Shown: positions 17,208-27,964, counted from the stretch's first letter. The stretch: DNA of 64,000 nt from Pseudomonas sp. 10-1B (GCF_000935045.1 NZ_JYKS01000034.1:28847-92846); one strand, 5' to 3'. Program-made: numbers and translations. Notes: generated by a model from the sequence alone, not told the origin.

Positions 17208-17660
17208 TTATTCTCCTGCATTCGATTGATTACCCGAGCCGTCCGCCGCAAAGGCGTCGCGCAGCTGGGGGGGTATGGCTCGGGGTTTGAAAGTGTCGGC
17301 GCGCACGGCGGCCACCAGGAACTGCCCTTCGCAGAGCAGCGTTTCATCCTTTTCCCGCCAGACCTGCTGCACGAAGCGCAGGCTGGCGCGATTGAGTTCA
17401 AGTACTTGCGCGGTGACCCGCAGCTCGTCGTCCAGCCGCGCCGGCGCGTGATAGCGCGCTTCGCTGGAGTGGACCACGAACAGCAGGTTGTCTTCGGCCA
17501 GCTGCGACTGGGAAAAGCCCAGGTGCCGCAAGCGTTCGGTGCGCGCGCGCTCCATGAATTTCAGGTAATTGACGTAATACACCACGCCACCGGCATCGGT
17601 ATCTTCGTAATAGACGCGACAACGGTGTGCGAACGGTTCCAGGCCATTTTGCGCGCGCAT
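17208..17660 (-). CDS. ybgC: Tol-Pal associated acyl-CoA thioesterase YbgC
   Basis: A 150-residue hot-dog-fold thioesterase. The motif VYYEDTDAGGVVYYVNYLKF near residues 16-35 carries the catalytic Asp of the 4-hydroxybenzoyl-CoA thioesterase group. YbgC hydrolyses short or medium acyl-CoA/ACP thioesters in the cytoplasm. It is the first gene of the tol-pal operon, as in most proteobacteria; its precise role in that system is unresolved. Confidence 0.93.
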   Translation of the reverse strand: MRAQNGLEPFAHRCRVYYEDTDAGGVVYYVNYLKFMERARTERLRHLGFSQSQLAEDNLLFVVHSSEARYHAPARLDDELRVTAQVLELNRASLRFVQQVWREKDETLLCEGQFLVAAVRADTFKPRAIPPQLRDAFAADGSGNQSNAGE

Positions 17661-17785
17661 ACTCTAGTGCTTACTCCTCAGCTTGCCAATCCGCTGTGGC
17701 AACTGTTTTTTCTTCATTAATGTCTTATTGCCAGCGCACCTTCGGCATGCCAGCGGTAGGACCACGAAAAGCCGTTTTCGATCTG

Positions 17786-18832
17786 TCATTCATCGCCTGG
17801 TTCGGAAAAATCTCCACCCTCCCCCAGGCGCCCGGGCACGTTCAGGCCGAAGTGCAGGTAGGCATGCCGGGTGACCACGCGGCCGCGCGGCGTGCGCATG
17901 ATATAGCCCTGCTGGATCAGGTACGGCTCGAGCACGTCCTCGATGGTGTGGCGTTCTTCGCTGATGGCCGCGGCCAGGTTGTCGACGCCCACCGGGCCGC
18001 CGTCGAACTTCTCGATCATGGTCAACAGCAGGCGACGGTCGGAATGGTCGAAACCGCGCTCGTCGACGTCCAGCAGGTTAAGCGCCAGGTCGGCCACGGC
18101 CTTGGTGATCTGGCCCTTGCCGCGCACCTCGGCGTAGTCACGCACGCGGCGCAGCAGGCGGTTGGCGATACGCGGCGTGCCGCGGGCACGGCGGGCGATC
18201 TCATAGGCGCCCTGGTCTTCGATGGCCAGGCCGAGGATGCCGGCCGAACGGCTGACGATGGTGGCCAGGTCCTTGTCGCTGTAGAACTCCAGGCGCTGGA
18301 CGATACCGAAGCGGTCACGCAACGGGTTGGTCAGCATGCCGGCGCGGGTGGTAGCCCCTACCAGGGTGAAAGGTGGCAGGTCGAGCTTGATCGAACGGGC
18401 CGCCGGCCCCTCGCCGATCATGATGTCGAGCTGGAAGTCCTCCATGGCCGGGTACAGCACCTCTTCGACGACCGGCGACAACCGGTGGATTTCGTCGATG
18501 AACAGCACGTCGTGCGGCTCGAGGTTGGTCAGCATGGCTGCCAGGTCGCCCGGGCGTTCGAGGATCGGCCCCGAAGTACTCTTGACCGACACGCCCATTT
18601 CCTGGGCGATGATGTTGGCCAGGGTGGTCTTGCCCAGACCAGGCGGGCCGAAGATCAACGTATGGTCGAGCGACTCGCTGCGGCCACGGGCGGCCTGGAT
18701 GAACAGCGCCATCTGCTCGCGCACCACCGGCTGGCCGATGTACTCGTCCAGCCGCAGCGGGCGGATCGCACGGTCCTGGACTTCTTCACGGTCGCGGCCA
18801 CTGGCGGCGATCAGGCGGTCGGCTTCGATCAC
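17786..18832 (-). CDS. ruvB: Holliday junction branch-migration ATPase RuvB
   Basis: A 348-residue AAA+ motor. Walker A is GPPGLGKTTLA near residue 63, Walker B is VLFIDEIHRLSP, sensor 1 is GATTRAGML and the C-terminal winged helix includes RTPRGRVVTRHAYLHFGL. Hexamers drive branch migration with RuvA. The ATG overlaps the ruvA stop by four bases. Confidence 0.97.
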   Translation of the reverse strand: MIEADRLIAASGRDREEVQDRAIRPLRLDEYIGQPVVREQMALFIQAARGRSESLDHTLIFGPPGLGKTTLANIIAQEMGVSVKSTSGPILERPGDLAAMLTNLEPHDVLFIDEIHRLSPVVEEVLYPAMEDFQLDIMIGEGPAARSIKLDLPPFTLVGATTRAGMLTNPLRDRFGIVQRLEFYSDKDLATIVSRSAGILGLAIEDQGAYEIARRARGTPRIANRLLRRVRDYAEVRGKGQITKAVADLALNLLDVDERGFDHSDRRLLLTMIEKFDGGPVGVDNLAAAISEERHTIEDVLEPYLIQQGYIMRTPRGRVVTRHAYLHFGLNVPGRLGEGGDFSEPGDE

Positions 18833-19446
18833 TTGGTAATCATCCCTTTCAGGCTGCGGCGGATCAGCTCTTCACTGCTCAGGCCGGCCTTGTCCTTGAT
18901 CGCCGCGATCGCCTTGCTGGCTTCCTGTGGCTTGTAGCCCAGCGAGACCAGGGCGCTGACCGCATCGGCCTCGGCGCTGGACTCGCTGGCGACCGGCAAC
19001 GGCCCATCGGACACCAGGGTGAACATGGCCGGCGAAGTTTCCCAGGCCTTGAAGCGGTCCTTGAGCTCGACCAGCAGGCGTTCGGCGGTTTTCTTGCCAA
19101 CGCCGGGCACGCGCACCAGGGCCGAGGTGTCCTGGGCCTGCACGCAGCGCACCAGTTCGTCCACTTCCAGCCCGGACATCAGCGCCAGGGCCAGCTTCGG
19201 CCCAACGCCGTTGAGGCGGATCAGCTCACGGAACAGCTCACGCTCGCGCTTTTCGGCAAAGCCATAGAGCAAGTGGGCGTCTTCGCGCACTACCAGGTGG
19301 GTATGCACGGTCACCGGCTCGCCAACCTTGGGCAAGCGGTACAGGGTGGTCATCGGCACTTCCAGCTCGTAGCCCACGCCATTGACGTCGATAATCAGGT
19401 GCGGCGGCTGTTTTTCCGCCAGGGTGCCGCGCAAACGTCCAATCAC
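18829..19446 (-). CDS. ruvA: Holliday junction DNA helicase subunit RuvA
   Basis: A 205-residue protein with the OB-fold start MIGRLRGTLAEKQPP, tandem helix-hairpin-helix motifs (LIRLNGVGPKLALALMSG, LVRVPGVGKKTAERLLVELK) and a C-terminal RuvB-contacting domain (ALVSLGYKPQEASKAI). It binds four-way junctions and loads RuvB. Confidence 0.97.
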   Translation of the reverse strand: MIGRLRGTLAEKQPPHLIIDVNGVGYELEVPMTTLYRLPKVGEPVTVHTHLVVREDAHLLYGFAEKRERELFRELIRLNGVGPKLALALMSGLEVDELVRCVQAQDTSALVRVPGVGKKTAERLLVELKDRFKAWETSPAMFTLVSDGPLPVASESSAEADAVSALVSLGYKPQEASKAIAAIKDKAGLSSEELIRRSLKGMITK

Positions 19447-19555
19447 GTTCCGATCCTTCCTCTCGGGGAGCCGGTCAAAAACCGCTCAACCCTATCAGCA
19501 AATGCAGCGGGTGAACGCTTCACCCGGACAAAATGTGTATCAGCGCATGAAGCGC

Positions 19556-20080
19556 CTACAGACGCAAGCGCCCGCCGCGTCGCCGCGCCGTGGCCAGGCC
19601 ATGCGGCACCAGGCTGGAGCGGGTATGGGCATGGCACAAGGCGATGGCCAGGGCGTCGGAGGCGTCGATCTGCGGCTTTTGCGTCAGTTTCAGCAAGTGC
19701 ATGACCATCATCATCACCTGCTCCTTGTTGGCCCCACCGGTGCCGGCCACGGCCTGCTTGACCTGGGTGGCGCTGTATTCGGCGATTTCCAGGCCGGCTT
19801 CGGCTGCGGCGACGATGGCCGCGCCACGGGCCTGGCCGAGCTTGAGCGCCGAGTCGGCGTTGCGGGCCATGAACACCCGTTCGATGCCCATGGTCACCGG
19901 GCCGTGCTGGGCGATGATTTCACCCACGCCACGAAAAACGATCTGCAGCCGCTCGTGCAGCTCGCCACTGCCGGTGCGGATACAGCCCGACGCCACGTAC
20001 TCGCAACCACGGGCGGTCTGGCGTACCACGCCATAGCCGGTGATGCGCGAACCGGGGTCGATACCAAGAATCAGAGTCAT
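19556..20080 (-). CDS. ruvC: Holliday junction resolvase RuvC
   Basis: A 174-residue RNase H-fold endonuclease that cuts Holliday junctions symmetrically. The first catalytic Asp is D8 in LILGIDPGSRITGYG; the other acidic residues lie in GIERVFMARN and in IDASDALAIALCHAH near the C-terminus. The ATG at 20080 is used; upstream in-frame codons extend into the REP element and are not conserved. It is 109 bp from ruvA. Confidence 0.96.
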   Translation of the reverse strand: MTLILGIDPGSRITGYGVVRQTARGCEYVASGCIRTGSGELHERLQIVFRGVGEIIAQHGPVTMGIERVFMARNADSALKLGQARGAAIVAAAEAGLEIAEYSATQVKQAVAGTGGANKEQVMMMVMHLLKLTQKPQIDASDALAIALCHAHTRSSLVPHGLATARRRGGRLRL

Positions 20081-20115
20081 AGTGCCTGTCGTACAAAGCT
20101 CATTTTTTAACACCA

Positions 20116-20237
20116 TTGGGGCCGCTGCGCGGCCCATCGCCGGCGAGCCAGCTCCCACAGGTACAGTGCAAGGCTTGAGGGCTGCACTGTACCTGTGGGA
20201 GCTGGCTCGCCGGCGATGGGCTGCACAGCAGCCCCAA
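20116..20237. repeat. REP pair between ruvC and yebC
   Basis: Perfect 38-bp arms at 20133-20170 and 20183-20220, with an outer GGGGC..GCCCC extension. This is the variant with CATCGCCGGCGAGCC in the arm. Confidence 0.85.
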
Positions 20238-20269
20238 AAAAGCTACTTGCTCCGAAACTTCAGAACACC

Positions 20270-21016
20270 TTAGCCCAGGTTCTCCATGATCTCATCGGAA
20301 ATCTGGGCATTGGAGTAGACGTTCTGCACGTCATCCAGGTCTTCGAGCATGTCGATCAGCTTGAGCACCTTTTCGGCACCCTCCTGGTCGAGCTCGGCGC
20401 TGGTGGTCGGCTGCATGACGATTTCCGCGTCAGCGGCCTTGAAGCCGGCCTCTTCCAAGGCATTGCGCACGGCGTAGAAGCTGTTGAACGAGGTGAACAC
20501 ATCGAACGAACCGTCGTCGTTGGCCACCACGTCGTCGGCATCGGCCTCCATCGCCGCTTCCATCAACGCGTCTTCTTCCACGCCCGGGGCAAAGCTGAGC
20601 TGCCCCTTGCGTTCGAACAGGTAAGCCACCGAACCGTCGGTGCCCAGGTTGCCGCCACACTTGGTGAAGGCATGGCGCACGGCGGCGGCGGTACGGTTGC
20701 GGTTGTCGGTCATGGCTTCGACCATGATCGCCACGCCACCCGGGCCGTAACCTTCGTAGCTGAGTTCTTCGACGTTGTCGCTTTCGTTGGTACCAGCACC
20801 ACGGGCCACGGCGCGATCGATGATATCGCGGCTCATGTTGGCGCCCAGCGCCTTGTCCAGCGCCAGGCGCAGGCGCGGGTTGGATGCCGGGTCAGCACCA
20901 CCCTGCTTGGCGGCGACCGTCAGTTCGCGGATCCACTTGGTGAAGATCTTGCCTCTCTTGGCATCCTGGCGCTCTTTGCGGTGCTTGATGTTCGCCCACT
21001 TGGAATGACCAGCCAT
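20270..21016 (-). CDS. YebC/PmpR family protein
   Basis: A 248-residue protein of the YebC/TACO1 family, starting MAGHSKWANIKHRKERQD and containing YEGYGPGGVAIMVEAMTDN. Members act as transcriptional regulators (PmpR) or as translation factors that help ribosomes through proline-rich stretches. Which role applies here cannot be told. It sits between aspS and ruvC, the standard neighbourhood. Confidence 0.93.
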   Translation of the reverse strand: MAGHSKWANIKHRKERQDAKRGKIFTKWIRELTVAAKQGGADPASNPRLRLALDKALGANMSRDIIDRAVARGAGTNESDNVEELSYEGYGPGGVAIMVEAMTDNRNRTAAAVRHAFTKCGGNLGTDGSVAYLFERKGQLSFAPGVEEDALMEAAMEADADDVVANDDGSFDVFTSFNSFYAVRNALEEAGFKAADAEIVMQPTTSAELDQEGAEKVLKLIDMLEDLDDVQNVYSNAQISDEIMENLG

Positions 21017-21048
21017 AACGACTCCGATTTCCTTGAATCACAAACAGC

Positions 21049-21070
21049 CCCGCCCCTGTACGGGGCGGGA
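21049..21070. repeat. GC hairpin between aspS and yebC
   Basis: CCCGCCCC and GGGGCGGG arms flank a short loop. It has no clear T-run on either strand and lies in the leader of yebC. Confidence 0.4.
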
Positions 21071-21094
21071 CGGAAAAATCCTGCGCCGAAACGC

Positions 21095-21120
21095 AAAGGC
21101 GCATCCATGTGGATGCGCCC
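21095..21120 (-). terminator. Terminator-like hairpin after aspS
   Basis: On the minus strand GGCGCATCC pairs with GGATGCGCC, followed by TTTGCGTTT. It starts about 10 bp after the aspS stop codon. Confidence 0.6.
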
Positions 21121-21129
21121 GGGGACCGC

Positions 21130-22905
<1,776 letters not shown>

Positions 22906-22998
22906 GATGGTGGTTTCGCTTCTCGTGATTCGTGTATTCGGTGGAGGCCTTGGCCGCCCGGAGGGCTAATACTGCAAGACCCGGTCACAGCATTCAAC

Positions 22999-23220
22999 TC
23001 AGTCGGCCTTGTCGCCGCCTGCCAGATTCTTTTTTGCCCCGGTCTTGAAGTCGGTTTCGTACCAACCGTTACCGCTCAGGCGAAAGCCTGGCACCGACAG
23101 CAGCTTCTTCAGTGCCGGCGCCTGGCAGGCCGGGCAATCTGTCAGCGGCGCGGCGCTGATCTTCTGCAGCACTTCCATGCGGTGCTCGCAGGATGCACAT
23201 TGATAGTCATAAAGGGGCAT
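22999..23220 (-). CDS. FmdB-family zinc ribbon protein
   Basis: A 73-residue protein beginning MPLYDYQCASCEHRMEVLQK with two CxxC knuckles (CASC at about 8-11 and CPAC at about 34-37), a small single zinc ribbon. The tail is Lys/Gly/Asp-rich. The family is conserved but without a defined role; regulation is often assumed. It is 93 bp upstream of aspS on the same strand. Confidence 0.88.
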   Translation of the reverse strand: MPLYDYQCASCEHRMEVLQKISAAPLTDCPACQAPALKKLLSVPGFRLSGNGWYETDFKTGAKKNLAGGDKAD

Positions 23221-23313
23221 GGGTGTCTCTCGTCAACCACAACGCTGGCTGCCCGGGGCAGCAAAAAGCGGGATTATATATGGTTAGCAAGCACTGCGCA
23301 GCCCGCCAGGCGA

Positions 23314-23643
23314 TCAGCGCACACTTGGCGGGTTTTGCAGCCAGGCGACACAGATTACCCGGATCAGCCCGCTGAAGTTTCTTACCCCACCCTGGCGCAG
23401 GTGCACTTCGCGGTCCACGTAGGACAATACCGCGCTGACCGAACAGCGGTTGGCCGCGGCGATGCGTTCGAGGATGCCCCAGTACACGGCCTCCAGGCGC
23501 AGACAGGTGGAAAACCCGTTGAGCCGCACCGAGCGAGACACCGGTTGGATCTGCAACATGTCGAAATCCGCCTTGAACGGATCGATGCACTGTTTTCCTG
23601 GCCAGCTCCCCTGGCCAGCCACACGTTTGCTCGCTTGCATCAT
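23314..23643 (-). CDS. Ribbon-helix-helix domain protein
   Basis: A protein of about 109 residues. The segment SRSVRLNGFSTCLRLEAVYW followed by LERIAAANRCSVSAVLSYVD and RNFSGLIRVICVAWL has the layout of the RHH_4 ribbon-helix-helix family (strand, two helices, extended tail). It may bind DNA. Start choice is uncertain: ATGs at 23643, 23640 and 23559 are all possible, and the conserved part begins after the last. No clear operon partner. Confidence 0.72.
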   Translation of the reverse strand: MMQASKRVAGQGSWPGKQCIDPFKADFDMLQIQPVSRSVRLNGFSTCLRLEAVYWGILERIAAANRCSVSAVLSYVDREVHLRQGGVRNFSGLIRVICVAWLQNPPSVR

Positions 23644-23754
23644 GCGCCACACTTCCTCGTCACAGGTACCAGGTGACCTATGAAGCGCTGATGGGCGAGC
23701 TTAAAGCAGCGGCAAAATCTTCCTGCACAAACACAAAAGGCTGTACCGGACCAT

Positions 23755-23840
23755 TGTGGGAGCGAGCGTGCCCGCGAAGCAGGCGACGCAGTGGATGGCA
23801 CCGGCTATGCCGGTGTTCGCGGGCACGCCCGCTCCCACAG
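23755..23840. repeat. REP element upstream of the Dps-like gene stop
   Basis: TGTGGGAGC...GCTCCCACA arms with GTGCCCGCGAA/TTCGCGGGCAC cores and a CACCGGC/GCCGGTG centre. It is an imperfect pair located between the RHH and Dps-family genes. Confidence 0.8.
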
Positions 23841-23863
23841 GGTTATGTCACAGCTTTGGGTCG

Positions 23864-24337
23864 TTATTTACCGTCGAGCAACACCCGCAACATCCAGGCG
23901 GTCTTCTCGTGAACCTGCATGCGCTGGGTCAGCAGGTCGGCGGTCGGCTCGTCACTGACCTTGTCCACTACCGGGAAGATGCTGCGCGCAGTGCGCACCA
24001 CGGCTTCCTGGCCCTGGACCAGCTGGCGGATCATCTCCTCCGCAGGGGGGACGCCTTCCTCCTCCTTGATCGAGGAGTGCCGGGCATAGAATGCATACGA
24101 CCCCGGTGCCGGGAAGCCCAGGGCACGGATGCGCTCGGCGATGGAGTCGACCGCCAGTGCCAGTTCGTTGTACTGCTCTTCGAACATCAGGTGCAGGGTG
24201 CGGAACGACGGGCCGGTGACGTTCCAGTGAAAGTTATGGGTTTTCAGATACAGCACGTAGGTATCCGACAACAGGCGGGACAGCCCATCGACGATGGACT
24301 TGCGATCTTCTTCAGTGATACCGATATCGATTGCCAT
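23864..24337 (-). CDS. Dps/ferritin-like DNA-protection protein
   Basis: A 157-residue four-helix protein of the Dps family. The ferroxidase-type residues appear in KTHNFHWNVTGPSFRTLH (His), FEEQYNELALAVDSIAERIR (Asp/Glu) and the C-terminal HEKTAWMLR. Dps dodecamers store iron, detoxify peroxide and may bind DNA. ATG 24337 is chosen because AAGGGGAAC lies just before it; the frame runs further upstream without support. Confidence 0.9.
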   Translation of the reverse strand: MAIDIGITEEDRKSIVDGLSRLLSDTYVLYLKTHNFHWNVTGPSFRTLHLMFEEQYNELALAVDSIAERIRALGFPAPGSYAFYARHSSIKEEEGVPPAEEMIRQLVQGQEAVVRTARSIFPVVDKVSDEPTADLLTQRMQVHEKTAWMLRVLLDGK

Positions 24338-24614
24338 GAAGTTCCCCTTTCCACGTGGCTTGAGACTCAAGCAGGTGCCGACCACTGTAGCAACACTTGG
24401 CGCACACCGCCCATGACTTGGCGCAACACATCGCCCACCTTGGCCTGCGGTTTGAGTAGCCTGCAGCTTTGCTGTTAAATAGGCACTGTGCCACCCGTGC
24501 GGACTGTCATTGCCGGGTGCATAGGCTGGCCGCCATGTGTTCGCGCTCTACACCTCATGCGCACCGTGCTGCCAGCTCTTCCTGTGATCGGCCTTATAAC
24601 TGTGAGCCAACCCC

Positions 24615-25208
24615 ATGTTCAAGATCGTCCACCTGGTGACGGGCGTGGCAGCTTTGCTGCTATCGCTCATACCCAGCCTGAAAACCGATGCGACACCCTT
24701 CCTGCAACAACCCGACGCGGTCTACCTGGCCTTGCTCGGCCTGCTCAACCTGGTTCTGGCACCGGTCGTGCCATTGTACTACCGCGGTGCGCGGCAGCAG
24801 CTGCAACACCTGGCCTGCGCCCTGCTAGTAGTGGCGGTGGTACTGCAGACCCTGACGCTGCTGGCCCGCCCGGAAATGGGCAACCTCGCCGCACTGGTCT
24901 GCGCGGCGCTGGCCGTGGCCCTGCACCTGGCCGTGGGCCTTGCCCGCAGCCCGCGCAAGGCACGCACCAGCCAACACACGGCACAAGATGCCAGCAACCG
25001 TGATACCGGTACCGTCAAGTGGTTCAACACGTCCAAAGGCTTTGGCTTCATTTCCCGCGATTCGGGTGACGATATCTTCGTGCACTTTCGTGCCATTCGC
25101 GGTGAAGGCCACCGCATCCTGGTCGAAGGCCAGCGCGTGGAGTTTTCGGTAATGCACCGCGACAAAGGCCTGCAGGCCGAGGATGTGGTTGCGGTGACCC
25201 GCCGCTGA
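24615..25208 (+). CDS. Membrane protein with C-terminal cold-shock domain
   Basis: A 197-residue fusion. The first ~115 residues hold three to four hydrophobic helices (VTGVAALLLSLIPSL, LALLGLLNLVLAPVVPLYY, ALLVVAVVLQTLTLL, AALVCAALAVALHLAVGLA). A basic linker (RSPRKARTSQ) leads to a complete cold-shock domain with both RNP motifs: KGFGFIS and DIFVHF in GTVKWFNTSKGFGFISRD and onward. CSDs bind single-stranded nucleic acid, so this protein would tether such binding to the inner membrane. Similar fusions are known in pseudomonads, but I know no established function. Confidence 0.85.
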   Translation: MFKIVHLVTGVAALLLSLIPSLKTDATPFLQQPDAVYLALLGLLNLVLAPVVPLYYRGARQQLQHLACALLVVAVVLQTLTLLARPEMGNLAALVCAALAVALHLAVGLARSPRKARTSQHTAQDASNRDTGTVKWFNTSKGFGFISRDSGDDIFVHFRAIRGEGHRILVEGQRVEFSVMHRDKGLQAEDVVAVTRR

Positions 25209-25229
25209 CGCTTGCTGGAAACCGACCAT

Positions 25230-25263
25230 CCCTGTGGGGGCAGGCTCGCCCGCTCCCACAGGG
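25230..25263. repeat. Short REP remnant
   Basis: CCCTGTGGG and CTCCCACAGGG flank a GCAGGCTCGCC core. Only one compact, imperfect palindrome is present. Confidence 0.6.
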
Positions 25264-25305
25264 CCTCGCATATATACGATGAGGCCTGTGCGCTGGCCTG
25301 AGGAA

Positions 25306-25512
25306 TCAATAATGAGGCGGCGGCGCCTCTTCCCCTTCGCTGCCGAACTGGCCGACCATCTCTTCATAACGCTTGATCAACTCGGCCATCTGCAATTGCA
25401 GCCGCTCGATCACCCGCCCCTGCTCCACCACCACGTCATTCAGCGCCTGGATGGTGTCATCCTGGAATGCCTGACGGGTTTCCAGTTCGACCACACGCAA
25501 TTCAAGCGACAT
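25306..25512 (-). CDS. slyX: SlyX family protein
   Basis: A 68-residue, largely coiled-coil protein (MSLELRVVELETRQAFQDDT, then EQGRVIERLQLQMAELIKRY) ending in the family's PPPHY. Small SlyX proteins are widespread in gammaproteobacteria, with unknown function. The ATG at 25512 begins 1 bp after the stop of the HIT gene, so they form one unit. Confidence 0.9.
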   Translation of the reverse strand: MSLELRVVELETRQAFQDDTIQALNDVVVEQGRVIERLQLQMAELIKRYEEMVGQFGSEGEEAPPPHY

Positions 25513-25513
25513 C

Positions 25514-25933
25514 TCAGGCCTCCTGGTAGCCAGCGAGTTGCAGCCCGCGCAGGCGCTGGCGAATGGCTTGCACCTGGTCGTCGGTGTAGGCCACTGCCGG
25601 GCACTTGCCCCACACCGGTGCCGGCCAGGCAACGTCGTCCCGCTGGCGCACGATCACATGCATGTGCAGTTGGCTGACCACATTGCCCAGGGTAGCCACG
25701 TTCATCTTGTCAGCGTTGTAGCTGGCCTTGAGCGCCTCGGCCAGGGCGCTGGTTTCTTGCCACAACTGCTGCTGCTGCGCCGCATCGAGCTCGAACAGTT
25801 CGCTGATACCGGGGCGCTTGGGCACCAGGATGAACCATGGGTAGTTGGCATCCTTGCTCAGCAGCAACTGGCACAGCGCAAACTCCCCCAACACCAGGCA
25901 ATCCTGCTGCAAACGCGAATCGAGGACGAACAC
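25514..25933 (-). CDS. HIT-family nucleotide hydrolase
   Basis: A 139-residue histidine-triad protein starting at a GTG (25933) with a textbook AAGGAGAT ribosome binding site. The triad region is VVSQLHMHVIVRQRDD, where the usual first His is Gln but the two catalytic-site His remain. HIT enzymes hydrolyse nucleoside phosphoramidates or dinucleoside polyphosphates; the substrate is unknown. WFILVPKRP near residue 37 is also typical. Longer in-frame starts lack support. Confidence 0.85.
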   Translation of the reverse strand: MFVLDSRLQQDCLVLGEFALCQLLLSKDANYPWFILVPKRPGISELFELDAAQQQQLWQETSALAEALKASYNADKMNVATLGNVVSQLHMHVIVRQRDDVAWPAPVWGKCPAVAYTDDQVQAIRQRLRGLQLAGYQEA

Positions 25934-26625
25934 GGCAAATCTCCTTCTGGCAGAGCGAACCCGCTTCAAGCGGAAAACAGGCCTGCAAGGATACCTTGCA
26001 CGATCCCGGTAACACAGCGCTACTTTTCGCACCAAAATGAGGCCATCTGCACACCCCACACCACACTTGCCACCCCACAAATGACTCTGGATGAACAAGT
26101 TGCGGTAACACATTGACTTTCATGGCAGCTTTTTAAATTTTAATGATTCTCGACTCCGGTACACCATCAGACAGCTTTCGCCCCGTGTTTACGGCACTTT
26201 CCGACCTTCGGTAGCGGCATTTGTGAAAATTTCATGAACTGTTGCGAATTTTGAGCACGCTTGTTGCATTCCCTTCACGCCAAGTCGGCACGACATCTGC
26301 AATGGCAGGTGTACGCGACAAATAACAACAGCGGCATTGGTTACCAGGGAGTTTCCCCAGCAGGAACCTGTAGTTACAGATTCGTTACGCTGAAGGGAAC
26401 AGCGCTGGTGTTGCACGACCCTTGAATTGGGACGTGATTTGCGACATGGAAATACCTAAAAGCGACATGGCAAAAAAGTTCCGAAAAGAGTGTTTATAGC
26501 CATATCGCCAACAACAGTCAGCGTGTTATACATTTTCGCCGACATAACAAGAAAGAGCTGCCCCATATAACTAGAAAACTTGGACGCAGCGGTACTCTTC
26601 CTAAAAACCAAAGGAGCAAATCACG
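25934..26625. promoter_or_regulatory. Long regulatory region upstream of the OprD-type porin
   Basis: The 692 bp carry no credible gene and are AT-rich from about 26,110 on. Items seen: a weak sigma-54-like match at 26253-26268 (GAGCACG-4-TTGCA, with the essential GG only partly kept), two direct copies of GCGACATGG at 26441 and 26462 (21 bp apart), and several TATA-like hexamers between 26,490 and 26,530. The length suggests complex control of the porin. No site is certain. Confidence 0.45.
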
Positions 26626-27906
26626 ATGCGCGTGATGAAGTGGAGCATGATCGCCTTGGCCGTTACGGCAGGGACCTCGCAGTTGGCAATGGCCTCGGCG
26701 CAGGACGAGTCCAAAGGTTTCATCGAAGACAGCAAGCTGAACGTCAAGACCCGCATGCTGTACTTCAGCCGTGACTTCCGTAACAACGAAGACGACAAGA
26801 GCCGCGTAGAAGAAACCGGCCTCGGCTTCCTCGGCACCTTCGAGTCGGGCTTCACCCAGGGCACCGTCGGCTTCGGCGTCGACGCCATCGGCATGCTCGG
26901 CATCAAACTGGACAGCGGCAAGGGTCGCGCAGGCACCGGTCTGTTCCCAGCTGGCTCCGACGGCCGTTCGCAGGACGACTACTCCGAAGCTGGCGGCGCG
27001 GTGAAAATGCGCATTTCCAACACCGTGCTCAAGTGGGGCGACCAGTTCACCGCCCTGCCAGTATTCGCTACCGACGACAGCCGACTGCTGCCGGAAGTGG
27101 CCGAAGGCGGCCTGATCACCAGCGACGAAATCGACGGCCTGACCCTGCACGCCGGTCACTTCACCGCCCTGAACGCACAGGCTCAGACCTACCACGACAG
27201 CCTGAGCCTGACCGAGGCCAACGTCTTCGGTGGCACCTACGCCATCAACGACAACCTCAGCACCAGCGTCTACTACTCGCGCGTCGAAGACCACTTCCGC
27301 AAGTGGTATGGCAACATCAACTGGGCGCTGCCGATCAGCGACAAGCAAGGCCTGGTGTTCGACTTCAACATCTATGACACCAAGTCCATCGGCGACAACC
27401 TGACCGGCGCATCCGTCAGCAAGTCCGACGGCAGCAACGACCTCGACAACATCGCAGCCAGCCTCTCGGCCGCCTACAACATTGGCGCCCACACCTTCAC
27501 CCTGGCCTACCAGAAGGTCAGCGGCGACGGCGACTACGCCTACGGCGTCGATGGCGGTGGCACGGTATTCCTGGCCAACTCGGTTGCCCGTTCCGACTTC
27601 AACGCCGAAGACGAGAAGTCCTGGCAAGCTCGCTACGACCTGAACTTCGCCGAATACGGCGTACCAGGCCTGACCTTCATGACCCGCTACGTCCGCGGTT
27701 CCGGCGCGACCACCGAGACCACCAGCAACGGCAAGGAATGGGAACGCGACATCGACGTGAAGTATGTGCTGCAAGAAGGCCCGGCCAAGGACCTGAGCTT
27801 CCGCGTCCGTCAGGCCACTTACCGTTCCAGCGACGGTGTGTACTACGGTTCGAGCTCGATCGACGAACTGCGTCTGATCGTCGAGTACCCGCTGAGCATC
27901 CTGTAA
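26626..27906 (+). CDS. OprD-family outer-membrane porin
   Basis: A 426-residue porin. The signal peptide ends around ASAQD (residue 25). The family hallmarks follow: GFIEDSKLNVKTRMLYFSRD, QGTVGFGVDAIGMLGIKLD, GLITSDEIDGLTLHAGHF, and a C-terminal strand ending EYPLSIL suited to BAM insertion. OprD-type 18-strand barrels take up amino acids or carboxylates. The closest named relative I can suggest is OprE/OprD; the substrate is not determinable. AAAGGAGCAAATC precedes the ATG. Confidence 0.9.
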   Translation: MRVMKWSMIALAVTAGTSQLAMASAQDESKGFIEDSKLNVKTRMLYFSRDFRNNEDDKSRVEETGLGFLGTFESGFTQGTVGFGVDAIGMLGIKLDSGKGRAGTGLFPAGSDGRSQDDYSEAGGAVKMRISNTVLKWGDQFTALPVFATDDSRLLPEVAEGGLITSDEIDGLTLHAGHFTALNAQAQTYHDSLSLTEANVFGGTYAINDNLSTSVYYSRVEDHFRKWYGNINWALPISDKQGLVFDFNIYDTKSIGDNLTGASVSKSDGSNDLDNIAASLSAAYNIGAHTFTLAYQKVSGDGDYAYGVDGGGTVFLANSVARSDFNAEDEKSWQARYDLNFAEYGVPGLTFMTRYVRGSGATTETTSNGKEWERDIDVKYVLQEGPAKDLSFRVRQATYRSSDGVYYGSSSIDELRLIVEYPLSIL

Positions 27907-27932
27907 GCCTGGCTTATAGTGCCCCGCACCTG

Positions 27933-27964
27933 AAAAAGCCCGGCGATCCCGCCGGGCTTTTTCT
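27933..27964 (+). terminator. Terminator of the OprD-type porin
   Basis: AAAAAGCCCGGCG pairs with CGCCGGGCTTTTT around a 4-nt loop, with T-runs on both strands. Confidence 0.9.

Noticed and set aside
26253..26268. Sigma-54 promoter for the OprD-type porin
   Set aside because: GAGCACG-4-TTGCA misses part of the essential -24 GG and is 360 bp from the gene; too weak next to the clear match at dctA.
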